Shown: positions 1-5,514, numbered from the stretch's first letter. The stretch is 5,514 nt of DNA from Candidatus Aminicenantes bacterium RBG_13_64_14 (GCA_001773855.1 MEXZ01000132.1:11512-17025); one strand, 5' to 3'. Notes: generated from the sequence alone by a model not told the origin. Numbers and translations are program-made.

Positions 1-1
1 A

Positions 2-133
2 GAGAAACTGCGGCACGCCGATTACACCATCGATACGTCGGGGTCGTTGGCCGAGACCGTCGAACAGACCGAGCAGGTCTACGCGCGCCTCCATCAGGAC
101 GCGGAATTCAACCCATTCGCCTCCCCGGTCTGA
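2..133 (+). CDS. coaE: Dephospho-CoA kinase, C-terminal end (5' truncated by window)
   Basis: The last 43 codons of a reading frame that enters from the left edge and stops at TGA 131-133. The visible peptide contains HADYTIDTSGSLAETVEQTE followed by VYARL. This resembles the C-terminus of dephospho-CoA kinase, where 'ADyvIDNsGsleet..qv..ly..L' is the usual ending: a late beta strand, then the last helix. That enzyme phosphorylates the 3'-hydroxyl of dephospho-CoA with ATP, the final cytoplasmic step of coenzyme A synthesis. The P-loop and the rest of the kinase lie outside the window, so the call rests only on this tail. Beyond the usual end there is a short, non-conserved tail (about DAEFNPFASPV). 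It converges with the HU-like gene. Other P-loop kinases with a similar tail cannot be excluded. Confidence 0.7.
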   Translation, partial: EKLRHADYTIDTSGSLAETVEQTEQVYARLHQDAEFNPFASPV

Positions 134-145
134 AGCCCGGGATAT

Positions 146-165
146 GCTCAGGGTTAATACTGAGC
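146..165 (+). terminator. Possible weak terminator hairpin downstream of coaE
   Basis: A perfect 6-bp inverted repeat, GCTCAG (146-151) and CTGAGC (160-165), encloses an 8-nt AT-rich loop 12 bp after the coaE stop. Only three T follow, after GGCGC, so a canonical U-tract is missing. It is placed where a terminator is expected between convergent genes, but the sequence support is modest. Confidence 0.35.
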
Positions 166-178
166 GGCGCTTTAACAC

Positions 179-202
179 CGATTTGCAAAGATTTGCAAAT
201 CG
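179..202. repeat. 24-bp near-perfect palindrome between convergent genes
   Basis: The arms CGATTTGCAAA (179-189) and TTTGCAAATCG (192-202) are exact reverse complements separated by GA. The same segment also reads as two tandem copies of GATTTGCAAA (180-189 and 190-199), and each copy contains the 8-bp palindrome TTTGCAAA. As RNA it could form a 9-bp stem with a 6-nt loop on either strand, but no U-tract follows on either side. It could be a bidirectional transcription stop, an mRNA-stabilising hairpin or a protein-binding site. The sequence does not decide between these. Confidence 0.6.
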
Positions 203-240
203 TCGTTGGCGCCGTCGAACGTATCAAAAGGATGGGGATT

Positions 241-253
241 GGGGTTTGACCCC
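241..253. repeat. Short GGGGT/ACCCC hairpin downstream of the HU-like gene
   Basis: GGGGT (241-245) and ACCCC (249-253) form a 5-bp inverted repeat with a 3-nt loop, 17 bp past the HU-like stop on the minus strand. No T-tract follows it on the minus strand; on the plus strand it is followed by TTCTT. It might contribute to termination of either convergent transcript, but it is too short for a firm call. Confidence 0.3.
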
Positions 254-270
254 TTCTTGGAGATGGCCGG

Positions 271-558
271 TCAGCCGGGCTTGGTCTTGGAGAGGAGGTT
301 CTTCAGTTCCTGGCCGGGGCGGAATTTGATCCGCTGGCCCTTTTCGATGCGGATCTGTTTCTGACGGCGGATGTCCCTTCCGAAGCCCGTCTTCTTGGCG
401 ACGACCTTGAAGCTGCCGAACCCCCGGATCTCCACCTTTTCCATCTTCGTCAGGGCGGTCTTCAGCGACCCCAGGACGGCCTCCACAATGAGCAATGATT
501 TGGCCCTATTGAATTCCGTCTTCTTTTCGATCACAAGGGCGATATCATTCTTGATCAT
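271..558 (-). CDS. HU/IHF-family DNA-binding protein (95 aa)
   Basis: A small histone-like protein that, like its family, should bind and bend DNA as a dimer in the nucleoid. From the ATG at 558 it is 95 residues, close to the typical 90-95. The N-terminal helical dimerisation half is residues 1-40. The family signature follows as VEIRGFGSFKV (42-52), then the beta-ribbon arm (about 53-78) and the closing helix FRPGQELKNLL (79-89). The arm is unusual: where most HU/IHF proteins have GRNP..TGE with an intercalating proline at position 63, this one has GRDIRRQKQ, with Ile at 63. The start was chosen at 558 because AGGGAG lies 8 nt upstream. The longer frame back to a TTG at 621 would run through the promoter. 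It is transcribed divergently from nfeD and convergently with coaE. HU versus IHF subunit cannot be decided, so no symbol is given. Confidence 0.93.
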   Translation of the reverse strand: MIKNDIALVIEKKTEFNRAKSLLIVEAVLGSLKTALTKMEKVEIRGFGSFKVVAKKTGFGRDIRRQKQIRIEKGQRIKFRPGQELKNLLSKTKPG

Positions 559-566
559 CGGAAAAA

Positions 567-572
567 CTCCCT
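567..572 (-). promoter_or_regulatory. Ribosome binding site of the HU-like gene
   Basis: On the minus strand AGGGAG lies 8 nt before the ATG at 558-556. It decides the start: the longer frame to 621 would place the first 21 codons across the -10 and -35 boxes and has no comparable site. Confidence 0.75.
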
Positions 573-591
573 GCCGTGAAAACAACTCACT

Positions 592-633
592 ATATTTAAT
601 TGATTGAAAATAAAAAGTCAAGCATATTTAATT
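592..633. repeat. Perfect 10-bp direct repeat in divergent promoter region
   Basis: ATATTTAATT occurs at 592-601 and again at 624-633, 32 bp start to start, which is close to three helical turns. One copy covers the -10 of the HU-like gene. The other sits just upstream of its -35, where an UP element would lie. Such spacing is compatible with a regulator binding one face of the helix, or with AT-rich HU/RNA-polymerase contact sites. Function is inference. Confidence 0.55.
593..621 (-). promoter_or_regulatory. Predicted sigma70-type promoter of the HU-like gene
   Basis: Read on the minus strand, TTGACT (621-616) is a 5/6 -35 box, followed after 17 bp by TAAATA (598-593). A 16-bp spacing gives TTAAAT, a 4/6 -10 box. 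The region is strikingly AT-rich against a GC-rich background. It would give a leader of roughly 25-30 nt before the ATG at 558, which contains the AGGGAG site. The -35 is good and the -10 is weak, so the exact -10 is uncertain. Confidence 0.55.
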
Positions 634-647
634 CCGCACGCGGGGTG

Positions 648-676
648 TTGACTTGACCTCGGCGAATTCCTATAAT
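648..676 (+). promoter_or_regulatory. Near-consensus sigma70-type promoter for the nfeD operon
   Basis: TTGACT (648-653), exactly 17 bp, then a perfect TATAAT (671-676). This is the best promoter in the window. The start site is expected about 7 nt downstream, near 683. It lies directly upstream of the five-gene rightward cluster and is therefore the likely promoter for all of it. It overlaps the first codons of the longest nfeD reading frame (TTG 653), which argues that translation starts further down. Confidence 0.75.
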
Positions 677-685
677 GAAATTGTA

Positions 686-1960
686 TTGCGCGCCAAAACA
701 CTCGTCATTTCCCTCCTCCTGGGGCCTGCCCTCGCCTCCGCTTCTGTGCTCAAGATCAAGGTCGACGCGCCCATCCATCCGGCCACGGCGGAGTACATTA
801 TCCAATCGATCGAAAAGGCCGACCGCGACGGCGCCGACCTAATCATCCTGACCCTCAACACTCCCGGCGGTCTGGACACCTCCATGCGCGAGATCATCGA
901 AAAGATCGTCAACGCCCGGACCCCTGTGGCCGCCTTTGTCGGCCCGAGCGGAGCCCGGTCCGCCTCGGCGGGTTTCTTCATCGCCCTGGCCTGCGACATC
1001 TTCGCCATGGCCCCGGGCACGACCACGGGCGCCGCCCACCCCGTCGGCATCTCCCTCACGGGACAGGCGATGGACAAGATCATGGAAGACAAGGTCACCA
1101 ACGACGCCGCCTCCTACATCAGAACCCTGGCCGAGAAGAGGGGCCGCAACGTGAGGATGGCCGAGGATGCGGTCCGCAAGAGCCTGTCCTATACCGAAAA
1201 AGAAGCCCTCGACGGCGGCCTCATCGACCTCATCGCCAAAACCGAAGAGGAGATCATCGACCGCTTCGACGGCAAATCCCTCAAGCGCTTCGACGGGTCT
1301 CTGCGGACGCTGGCTCTCCTCGGTAAGCCCGTCATCTCGCTGCCCATGACCTTTCGCCAGAAGTTCCTTCTGACCGTCGCCAACCCCAACCTGGCCTACA
1401 TTCTCCTCATGATCGGGCTCCTGGGGCTCTATTTCGAGTTCGCCCATCCCGGGGCCATCCTGCCGGGGGTCCTGGGAGGCATTTCGCTTCTCCTGGCCGT
1501 CTTCGCCTTCCAGATCCTGCCCATCAATTACGTCGGGCTGGGGCTCGTCCTCCTCGCCGTGATCCTGTTCATCCTGGAGGTCAAGGTCCAGAGCTTTGGC
1601 ATGTTGGCCATAGGAGGGATCGCCGCCATGATCATCGGTTCTCTCATGCTCATCAAAGCCCCCATCGACGAGCTGCGGCCGAGCCTGCGTTTCGTCCTCC
1701 CCGTGGCCATCGGCGTCTCGCTGATCGTCCTTTTCCTCCTCACCCTGATCTTCCGGGCCCAAGCCCGCCGTTCGTTCTCCGGGCGCGAGGGGATGATCGG
1801 CGAAACGGGCACGGCCCGGACCGACCTCGCCCCTTCGGGAAGGGTCTTCGTCCACGGCGAGCTCTGGACTGCGGAGGCGGAGGAGCCCGTACGGACGGGC
1901 GAAAAAGTCAAAGTCCTCGAATTCCTCGAAGGATTGAAATTAAAAGTCGGCAAAGCCTGA
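686..1960 (+). CDS. nfeD: NfeD-type membrane-bound ClpP-class serine protease (long form)
   Basis: A membrane protease of the NfeD1b family, typically paired with stomatin/slipin partners in membrane quality control. From TTG 686 it has 424 residues. It begins with a signal peptide (1-19, starting [13 protein letters not shown] and ending ALASA), then a ClpP-fold protease domain (about 20-200) facing outside the cytoplasm. The domain has NTPGG (58-62) and SASAG with the likely nucleophile Ser94. Lys136 in EDKVTND matches the catalytic Lys of the Ser-Lys dyad known from archaeal 1510-N. About five hydrophobic segments follow (236-357), then a C-terminal NfeD OB-fold domain (about 365-424). The reading frame is open back to TTG 653, which would add 11 residues, but the strong promoter at 648-676 overlaps that stretch. 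TTG 686 would be almost leaderless, so the start is uncertain. It is first in the operon, 13 bp before the slipin gene. Confidence 0.93.
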   Translation: MRAKTLVISLLLGPALASASVLKIKVDAPIHPATAEYIIQSIEKADRDGADLIILTLNTPGGLDTSMREIIEKIVNARTPVAAFVGPSGARSASAGFFIALACDIFAMAPGTTTGAAHPVGISLTGQAMDKIMEDKVTNDAASYIRTLAEKRGRNVRMAEDAVRKSLSYTEKEALDGGLIDLIAKTEEEIIDRFDGKSLKRFDGSLRTLALLGKPVISLPMTFRQKFLLTVANPNLAYILLMIGLLGLYFEFAHPGAILPGVLGGISLLLAVFAFQILPINYVGLGLVLLAVILFILEVKVQSFGMLAIGGIAAMIIGSLMLIKAPIDELRPSLRFVLPVAIGVSLIVLFLLTLIFRAQARRSFSGREGMIGETGTARTDLAPSGRVFVHGELWTAEAEEPVRTGEKVKVLEFLEGLKLKVGKA

Positions 1961-1961
1961 T

Positions 1962-1968
1962 AAGGAGG
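1962..1968 (+). promoter_or_regulatory. Strong ribosome binding site of the slipin gene
   Basis: AAGGAGG, a full anti-Shine-Dalgarno match, lies 5 nt before the GTG at 1974 and immediately after the nfeD stop. It supports the GTG as the real start and suggests efficient independent initiation on the polycistronic message. Confidence 0.85.
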
Positions 1969-1973
1969 GCATC

Positions 1974-2735
1974 GTGATCACTTATCCCATCATCGTTGTC
2001 GGGATGATCGTCCTTTACATCCTGAATTCGATCAAGGTCTTGAGAGAGTACGAGCGGGGGGTCATTTTCCGTCTCGGCCGCCTCCTGCCCCAGACCAAGG
2101 GGCCGGGGCTCATCCTCGTATTCGCCCCCATCGACCGGATGGTCAAGATCAGCCTGCGGCTCATCACCATGGACATCCCGCCCCAGGACGTCATCACCAA
2201 GGACAACGTCACAGTCAAGGTCAACGCCGTCCTCTACTTCAGGGTCATCGACCCGATCAAGTGCGTGATCGAAGTCCAGGATTATATCTACGCCACTTCC
2301 CAGCTGTCCCAGACGACCCTGCGGAGCCTCCTCGGTCAGGTTCCGCTCGACGACCTCCTCTCCGAGCGCGACAAGCTGAACGCCCGCCTCCAGGAGATCA
2401 TCGAGCAACACACCGACCCCTGGGGCATCAAGGTCCAGCTCGTCGAGATGAAGCAGGTCGACCTGCCTGAGAACATGATCCGGGCCATCGCCAAGCAGGC
2501 CGAGGCCGAGCGGGAACGGCGGGCCAAGGTCATCCACGCCGAAGGCGAGTTCCAGGCAGCGGACAAGCTGACCCAGGCCGCCGATATTATTTCCAGGAAT
2601 CCCCAGGCCCTCCAACTGAGGTTCCTGAGCACGCTGGCCGAGATCGCCACCGAAAAGAACTCGACCATCGTCTTCCCCCTGCCGCTGGAGTTCCTGAAGG
2701 CCTTCACCTACGATAAATCCCAGGAGAAAAAATAG
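1974..2735 (+). CDS. Slipin / stomatin-like SPFH (band 7) membrane protein
   Basis: A prokaryotic stomatin (slipin), 253 residues, the usual length. Family members oligomerise at the inner face of the membrane, organise membrane domains and serve as partner or substrate of NfeD proteases. An N-terminal hydrophobic hairpin segment is at about 1-20. The SPFH domain follows, with [13 protein letters not shown] (24-36), KGPGL (42-46) and [14 protein letters not shown] (68-81). A charged alpha-helical coiled-coil region holds [19 protein letters not shown] (164-182) and HAEGE (188-192). Near the end, [12 protein letters not shown] (230-241) is the hydrophobic stretch that corresponds to the region cleaved by the archaeal NfeD protease in its stomatin partner. 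The start is GTG with AAGGAGG 5 nt upstream. It lies 13 bp after nfeD and 5 bp before the SPOR gene. It could equally be named a QmcA/YbbK relative, but the nfeD neighbour favours slipin. Confidence 0.95.
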   Translation: MITYPIIVVGMIVLYILNSIKVLREYERGVIFRLGRLLPQTKGPGLILVFAPIDRMVKISLRLITMDIPPQDVITKDNVTVKVNAVLYFRVIDPIKCVIEVQDYIYATSQLSQTTLRSLLGQVPLDDLLSERDKLNARLQEIIEQHTDPWGIKVQLVEMKQVDLPENMIRAIAKQAEAERERRAKVIHAEGEFQAADKLTQAADIISRNPQALQLRFLSTLAEIATEKNSTIVFPLPLEFLKAFTYDKSQEKK

Positions 2736-2740
2736 AACTG

Positions 2741-3304
2741 ATGAAAAACAAAGATTTCCGGGAGATCCAGGTCTCGAGCTCCCTGCTCGTTGTCATCTTC
2801 CTCGGTGTTCTAGCCTTGGGCGTGTTCATCTTCCTGCTCGGCGTTTCAGTCGGCAAGAAACAGGTCCAGTTCTCTTCCCCGACCCGGATCGTCACCCAGC
2901 AGATCCCCGAACCGGTCAAGGAGCCCCCTGTCCAGCCCCCCGCCTCCGAATCCCAGCCGGCCATGGGCGAAGCGGAGTCGAAGCCCAGGGCCCAGGAGCC
3001 CGCGGTCAAGCCGGCCGCCGAAAAATCCAAGTTCGTGCCCAAGAAGGCCCCCGCCGGCGGGTCCGGCCTGTACTATGTCCAGATCGCCGCTTTCGCCGAA
3101 AAAGCCCCGGCCCAGGCGCTTGCGGACAAGTATAAAAAGCAGGGGTACACGGCCTTCGTCGCCGACCCAAGGCCCGCGGACACGAAGACATGGTACCGGG
3201 TCAGGCTGGGCGGATTCTCGTCCAGGGAGCCGGCCGTCGCCCTGCTCGACAGGCTGAACGCAGAGGCCAATAAGAAGACCGACTTCCGGATCGTTCAGGA
3301 CTAG
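2741..3304 (+). CDS. SPOR-domain single-pass membrane protein
   Basis: A 187-residue bitopic membrane protein with the layout of FtsN/DedD-like division proteins. A short cytoplasmic tail (1-13) precedes one membrane helix (about 14-37), then a Pro/Ala/Lys/Glu-rich linker (about 45-105), then a C-terminal SPOR domain (about 109-187). The domain shows the typical opening YYVQIAAFAEKAPAQAL, the internal repeat WYRVRLGGFSSREPA (151-165) and a closing FRIVQ strand. SPOR domains bind peptidoglycan glycan strands stripped of stem peptides, which concentrate at division septa, so a periplasmic, septum-associated role is expected. The rest of the protein has no conserved domain I recognise. ATG 2741 is the only good start; the nearest purine-rich site (AGGAG 2722-2726) is 14 nt away, so translation may depend on coupling to the slipin gene that ends 5 bp upstream. 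Confidence 0.9.
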   Translation: MKNKDFREIQVSSSLLVVIFLGVLALGVFIFLLGVSVGKKQVQFSSPTRIVTQQIPEPVKEPPVQPPASESQPAMGEAESKPRAQEPAVKPAAEKSKFVPKKAPAGGSGLYYVQIAAFAEKAPAQALADKYKKQGYTAFVADPRPADTKTWYRVRLGGFSSREPAVALLDRLNAEANKKTDFRIVQD

Positions 3305-3323
3305 GCCGGTCCGGGATCTTCCC

Positions 3324-4862
3324 ATGCCGGCGGCCATCCTCAGCGGGATCCTGACGGCCCTGGCCTTCCCCAAAACCGGGATTTCGCTCCTGGCTTGGGT
3401 CTCGCTCATCCCGCTCCTCCTGGCCTTGTCGGGAAAGGGCCGCCGTTCGGGCTTCCTCACGGGCGGCCTGGCCGGGCTCTTCTTTTACGGCATCCTCCTC
3501 TACTGGGTCCCCGACGTCCCGGCCCACTACGGCGGCATGCCGTATTGGCTCTGTATCCTCGTCTACCTGGCTTTGATCCTATTCCTGGCCCTCTTTTGGG
3601 GCCTCTTCGGACACTTCTTCGTCTTCCTCCGCCTGAGCTTCCCGGCGGCGGCCTTCCTTATCGCCCCGTTCCTCTGGATCACGATGGAATTCTTCCTGAC
3701 CCGTTTCCTTACAGGGTTCCCCTGGGGACTCCTCGGGACCAGCCAATACCGGAATCTCCCCCTGATCCAGACGGCGTCCCTGGCCGGCGTTTACGGCGTC
3801 TCTTTCCTCCTCGTTCTTCTCCAATCCACGTTCGTCCTGGCCCTGCGGCGGAAAAGGATGAGCCCTTTTTTCGCGGCCTTCGCCCTTCTCGTCCTGGCCC
3901 ATTCCTGGGGCGGGCACGAGCTGAAAAAGGGGTCTTTTCGGGGCCCACGGGGCATTAAAACCGCCGTCGTCCAGGGGAACGTCTCTTCGGACATCTACTG
4001 GCAGTTCACGGCGCCGGAAGAAGTCCGGCGGATTTTCGAGGACCATCTCGATCTGACCGGCCAGGCCCTCGACGCGGGAGCGGGTCTCGTCATCTGGCCG
4101 GAATTCACGGTGCCTCTCTGCTTCAGCTGCGAAGAACCGCTCTACAAGGAGTTCGGTGCGGAGATCGACAGACTCGTCGCCTCGAGCCGCGCGACACTCC
4201 TCATCGGCACCAACGAGGTCACGGGACCGCGGGAAGCCCGCGAGTACCACAACACGGCCATGGCCATCCAGCCGGACCTATCGCGGAGCCTCTACTTCAA
4301 GATGCACCTCGTGCCCTTCGGCGAATACACGCCGTACAAGAAGGTCTTCTTCTTCATCGAGCGGCTGACCCATGCCATCGGCGAAATCACGCCCGGAAAA
4401 GACGCCGTCCTCCACGAGCACGCGGGCTTCCGCTTCGGCTCGCCGATCTGCTACGAGGTCATTTTCCCGGGGCTTGTCAGGAAGTTCGTACGCGGGGGCG
4501 CCGATTTCCTCGTCACCATCACCAACGATGGCTGGTACGGGAAAAGCTCCGCCCCATACCAGCATTGGGCCCAGGCCGTCGTCCGGGCCGTCGAAAATAG
4601 ACGCTACCTGGCGCGGGCGGCGACGACCGGGATCAGCGGCTTCATCGACCCCTACGGCCACATCGTCTCCTCGACCGGGTTGATGACCCGGACCGTCCTC
4701 ACGGAGACGATCTACCCTGCCGCACGCCAGTCCCTCTACACCCGGGCCGGGGATGTCCTGCCGGCCGCCGGCTTGACTTTGTTCCTCCTGTCCCTTATTC
4801 TGGCTATGGTAAAGAAAGCGAAGGAAAGAAAAAAACATGGCCGCCCTCGACAAATCAACTGA
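3324..4862 (+). CDS. lnt: Apolipoprotein N-acyltransferase
   Basis: Lnt transfers an acyl chain from a phospholipid to the N-terminal cysteine of diacylated lipoproteins in the inner membrane, the last step of lipoprotein maturation in diderm bacteria. It has 512 residues, the same length as the E. coli enzyme. The N-terminal half (about 1-195) carries several membrane helices and the conserved TGFPWG motif (130-135). The periplasmic nitrilase-like domain (about 210-460) holds the expected triad: Glu260 in VIWPEF, Lys326 in YFKMHLVPFGEYTP, and Cys376 in ICYEVIFP, with supporting Glu334 and Glu378. A last membrane helix (about 479-496) and a basic tail follow. All catalytic residues are present, so it should be active. 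The start is ATG with a weak GGGA site 7 nt upstream, 19 bp after the SPOR gene. Its 3' end overlaps prfB by 26 nt. Confidence 0.96.
   Translation: MPAAILSGILTALAFPKTGISLLAWVSLIPLLLALSGKGRRSGFLTGGLAGLFFYGILLYWVPDVPAHYGGMPYWLCILVYLALILFLALFWGLFGHFFVFLRLSFPAAAFLIAPFLWITMEFFLTRFLTGFPWGLLGTSQYRNLPLIQTASLAGVYGVSFLLVLLQSTFVLALRRKRMSPFFAAFALLVLAHSWGGHELKKGSFRGPRGIKTAVVQGNVSSDIYWQFTAPEEVRRIFEDHLDLTGQALDAGAGLVIWPEFTVPLCFSCEEPLYKEFGAEIDRLVASSRATLLIGTNEVTGPREAREYHNTAMAIQPDLSRSLYFKMHLVPFGEYTPYKKVFFFIERLTHAIGEITPGKDAVLHEHAGFRFGSPICYEVIFPGLVRKFVRGGADFLVTITNDGWYGKSSAPYQHWAQAVVRAVENRRYLARAATTGISGFIDPYGHIVSSTGLMTRTVLTETIYPAARQSLYTRAGDVLPAAGLTLFLLSLILAMVKKAKERKKHGRPRQIN
4821..4827 (+). promoter_or_regulatory. 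Ribosome binding site of prfB, inside the lnt 3' end
   Basis: AAGGAAA lies 9 nt before the ATG at 4837 and fixes the start of the zero-frame part of prfB, which is too short to stand out as a gene by itself. Ribosomes finishing lnt cover this site, so translation of the two genes is likely coupled. Confidence 0.7.
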
Positions 4863-5514
4863 CTTTAGGATACGCCTCACCGGCCTTTTCGAGAAGATCG
4901 AAGAGGTCCGAGGCTTTCTTTGACCTAGATCGCAAGAACGCCGAGTGGGATTCCATTAATCTACGTCTCGCCTCCCCCGAGGTCTGGCAGGATCAGAAAA
5001 CTTCCCAGGCCCTCCAGCAGAAAAAAAAGCGCCTCGAGAAGGACATCCAGTTCTTCAGGCAGATCCTCGGGCAGAAAGAGGAGCTCGAGGTCCTCGCGGA
5101 ACTCGCCGCCGAAGGCGAAAGCGTCGTGGCAGAAACCGAGACCGGGATCAGCCGGCTCGACAAGAACCTGCAGGAGGCGGAGTTCCGGGCGCTTTTTTAT
5201 GACGAAGACGACCCCCGGAACGCCATCCTGACGATCCACCCGGGCGCCGGTGGGACCGAATCCCAGGACTGGTCCCAGATGCTCCTTCGGATGTACCTCC
5301 GATACGCCGAGCGGAAGGGATTCAAGGTGGAAATCCTCGACCAGCAGCCCGGAGAAGAAGCGGGCTTGAAGAGCGCGACGGTCAGGATCGAGGGGGACTA
5401 CGCCTTCGGGAACCTGAGCCAGGAAACCGGCGTCCACCGCCTGGTCCGCATCTCCCCGTTCGACGCTGCCAAGAGGCGGCACACGTCGTTCTCCGCGGTT
5501 TTCGTCTACCCCGA
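4837..5514 (+). CDS. prfB: Peptide chain release factor 2 with programmed +1 frameshift (3' truncated by window)
   Basis: RF2 recognises UGA and UAA stop codons and triggers peptide release on the ribosome. The coding path is join(4837-4920, 4922-5514): 28 zero-frame codons ending RGFL, an in-frame TGA at 4921-4923, then a +1 shift continuing with DLDRKNAEWD. 225 residues are visible. The N-terminal helical domain (about 1-120) includes LASPEVW (44-50). The core has GAGGTESQDW (136-145) and ETGVHRLVRISPFD (196-209). Ser206-Pro207-Phe208 is the RF2-type stop-codon recognition tripeptide, which distinguishes it from RF1. The GGQ peptide-release motif lies beyond the window edge. The E. coli frameshift occurs at the equivalent place (RGYL-DYD). 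The start is ATG with AAGGAAA upstream, overlapping lnt by 26 nt. The downstream gene is not visible. Confidence 0.96.
4910..4924 (+). other. RF2 programmed +1 frameshift site
   Basis: The slippery codon CTT (4918-4920) is followed by TGA C (4921-4924), a stop in poor termination context. An internal Shine-Dalgarno-like GAGG (4910-4913) lies 4 nt upstream of CTT. When RF2 is scarce the ribosome pauses at UGA and tRNA-Leu slips from CUU to UUU, so full-length RF2 is made. When RF2 is abundant, termination wins. Compared with the E. coli AGGGGG-UAU-CUU-UGA-C arrangement, the stimulator here is shorter (GAGG) and ends one base further upstream, with TTT in place of TAT before CTT. Confidence 0.93.

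Noticed and set aside
144..329. Small plus-strand frame of 61 codons starting just after coaE
   Set aside because: It runs through the hairpins and into the antisense of the HU-like gene, has an Arg/Trp-rich composition and no ribosome binding site.
839..1855. Long open frame (338 codons) on the minus strand opposite nfeD
   Set aside because: Composition is highly acidic, Gly/Asp/Glu-rich and low complexity, typical of the antisense shadow of a GC-rich gene. The plus-strand frame carries clear NfeD motifs.
1885..1900. Hairpin GCCCGT-ACGG-ACGGGC as an internal terminator in nfeD
   Set aside because: It is followed by GAAAAAG and not a T-tract, and lies inside conserved coding sequence of the OB-fold domain. 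It is probably a by-product of GC-rich codons.
1908..2615. Open minus-strand frame (235 codons) opposite the slipin gene
   Set aside because: A shadow of the slipin frame with no recognisable domain and biased Asp/Leu/Gly composition.
4228..4242. Hairpin CGCGGG-AAG-CCCGCG inside lnt
   Set aside because: No T-tract, within the nitrilase-domain coding sequence; short perfect hairpins of this kind are expected by chance at this GC content.
4278..4880. Open minus-strand frame opposite the lnt 3' end
   Set aside because: Antisense shadow; lnt and prfB are well supported on the plus strand by catalytic motifs.
4837..4923. Reading the in-frame TGA in prfB as a broken gene or assembly error
   Set aside because: Position, CTT TGA C core and flanking residues match the conserved RF2 programmed frameshift, so the interruption is functional.
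4961..5482. Minus-strand frame of 173 codons opposite prfB
   Set aside because: The plus-strand frame reads as RF2 with the SPF motif; the minus-strand translation is Leu/Glu/Gly-rich with no family features.

Overview
The window is a GC-rich bacterial chromosomal segment of ordinary, densely packed housekeeping genes. It shows no mobile elements, CRISPR, tRNA or rRNA. The apolipoprotein N-acyltransferase (Lnt) indicates a diderm, Gram-negative-type cell. Gene content and the divergent HU-like sequence would fit lineages such as Acidobacteriota/Aminicenantota or Desulfobacterota-like groups. That placement is inference, because no rRNA or marker alignment is available.

Layout: (1) 2-133 (+) is the 3' end of a gene that looks like dephospho-CoA kinase. 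(2) 134-270 is a non-coding gap between convergent genes, holding three inverted repeats. (3) 271-558 (-) is an HU/IHF-family DNA-binding protein. (4) 559-685 is an AT-rich divergent promoter region. It has a near-consensus sigma70-type promoter firing right, a weaker one firing left, and a perfect 10-bp direct repeat spaced 32 bp. (5) 686-5514 (+) is a compact cluster: nfeD-type membrane serine protease, slipin/stomatin, SPOR-domain membrane protein, lnt, and prfB (release factor 2, cut by the window edge). Gaps are 13, 5 and 19 bp, then a 26-nt overlap, so co-transcription from the promoter at 648-676 is likely.

How the genes work together: NfeD and slipin are a well-known protease/scaffold pair of membrane quality control. 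The SPOR protein is expected to bind septal peptidoglycan, and Lnt finishes lipoprotein maturation, so four of the five rightward genes act at the cell envelope. The fifth, prfB, carries the classical in-frame UGA and +1 programmed frameshift (CTT TGA C at 4918-4924), so RF2 is autoregulated. Lnt and RF2 are coupled because the prfB ribosome binding site and start lie inside the lnt 3' end.

I do not see a clearly new system. The points most worth a second look are the nfeD start (a strong promoter overlaps the longest reading frame, implying an almost leaderless TTG start), the HU protein lacking the DNA-intercalating proline, the spaced direct repeats in the divergent promoter, and the 24-bp palindrome at 179-202.
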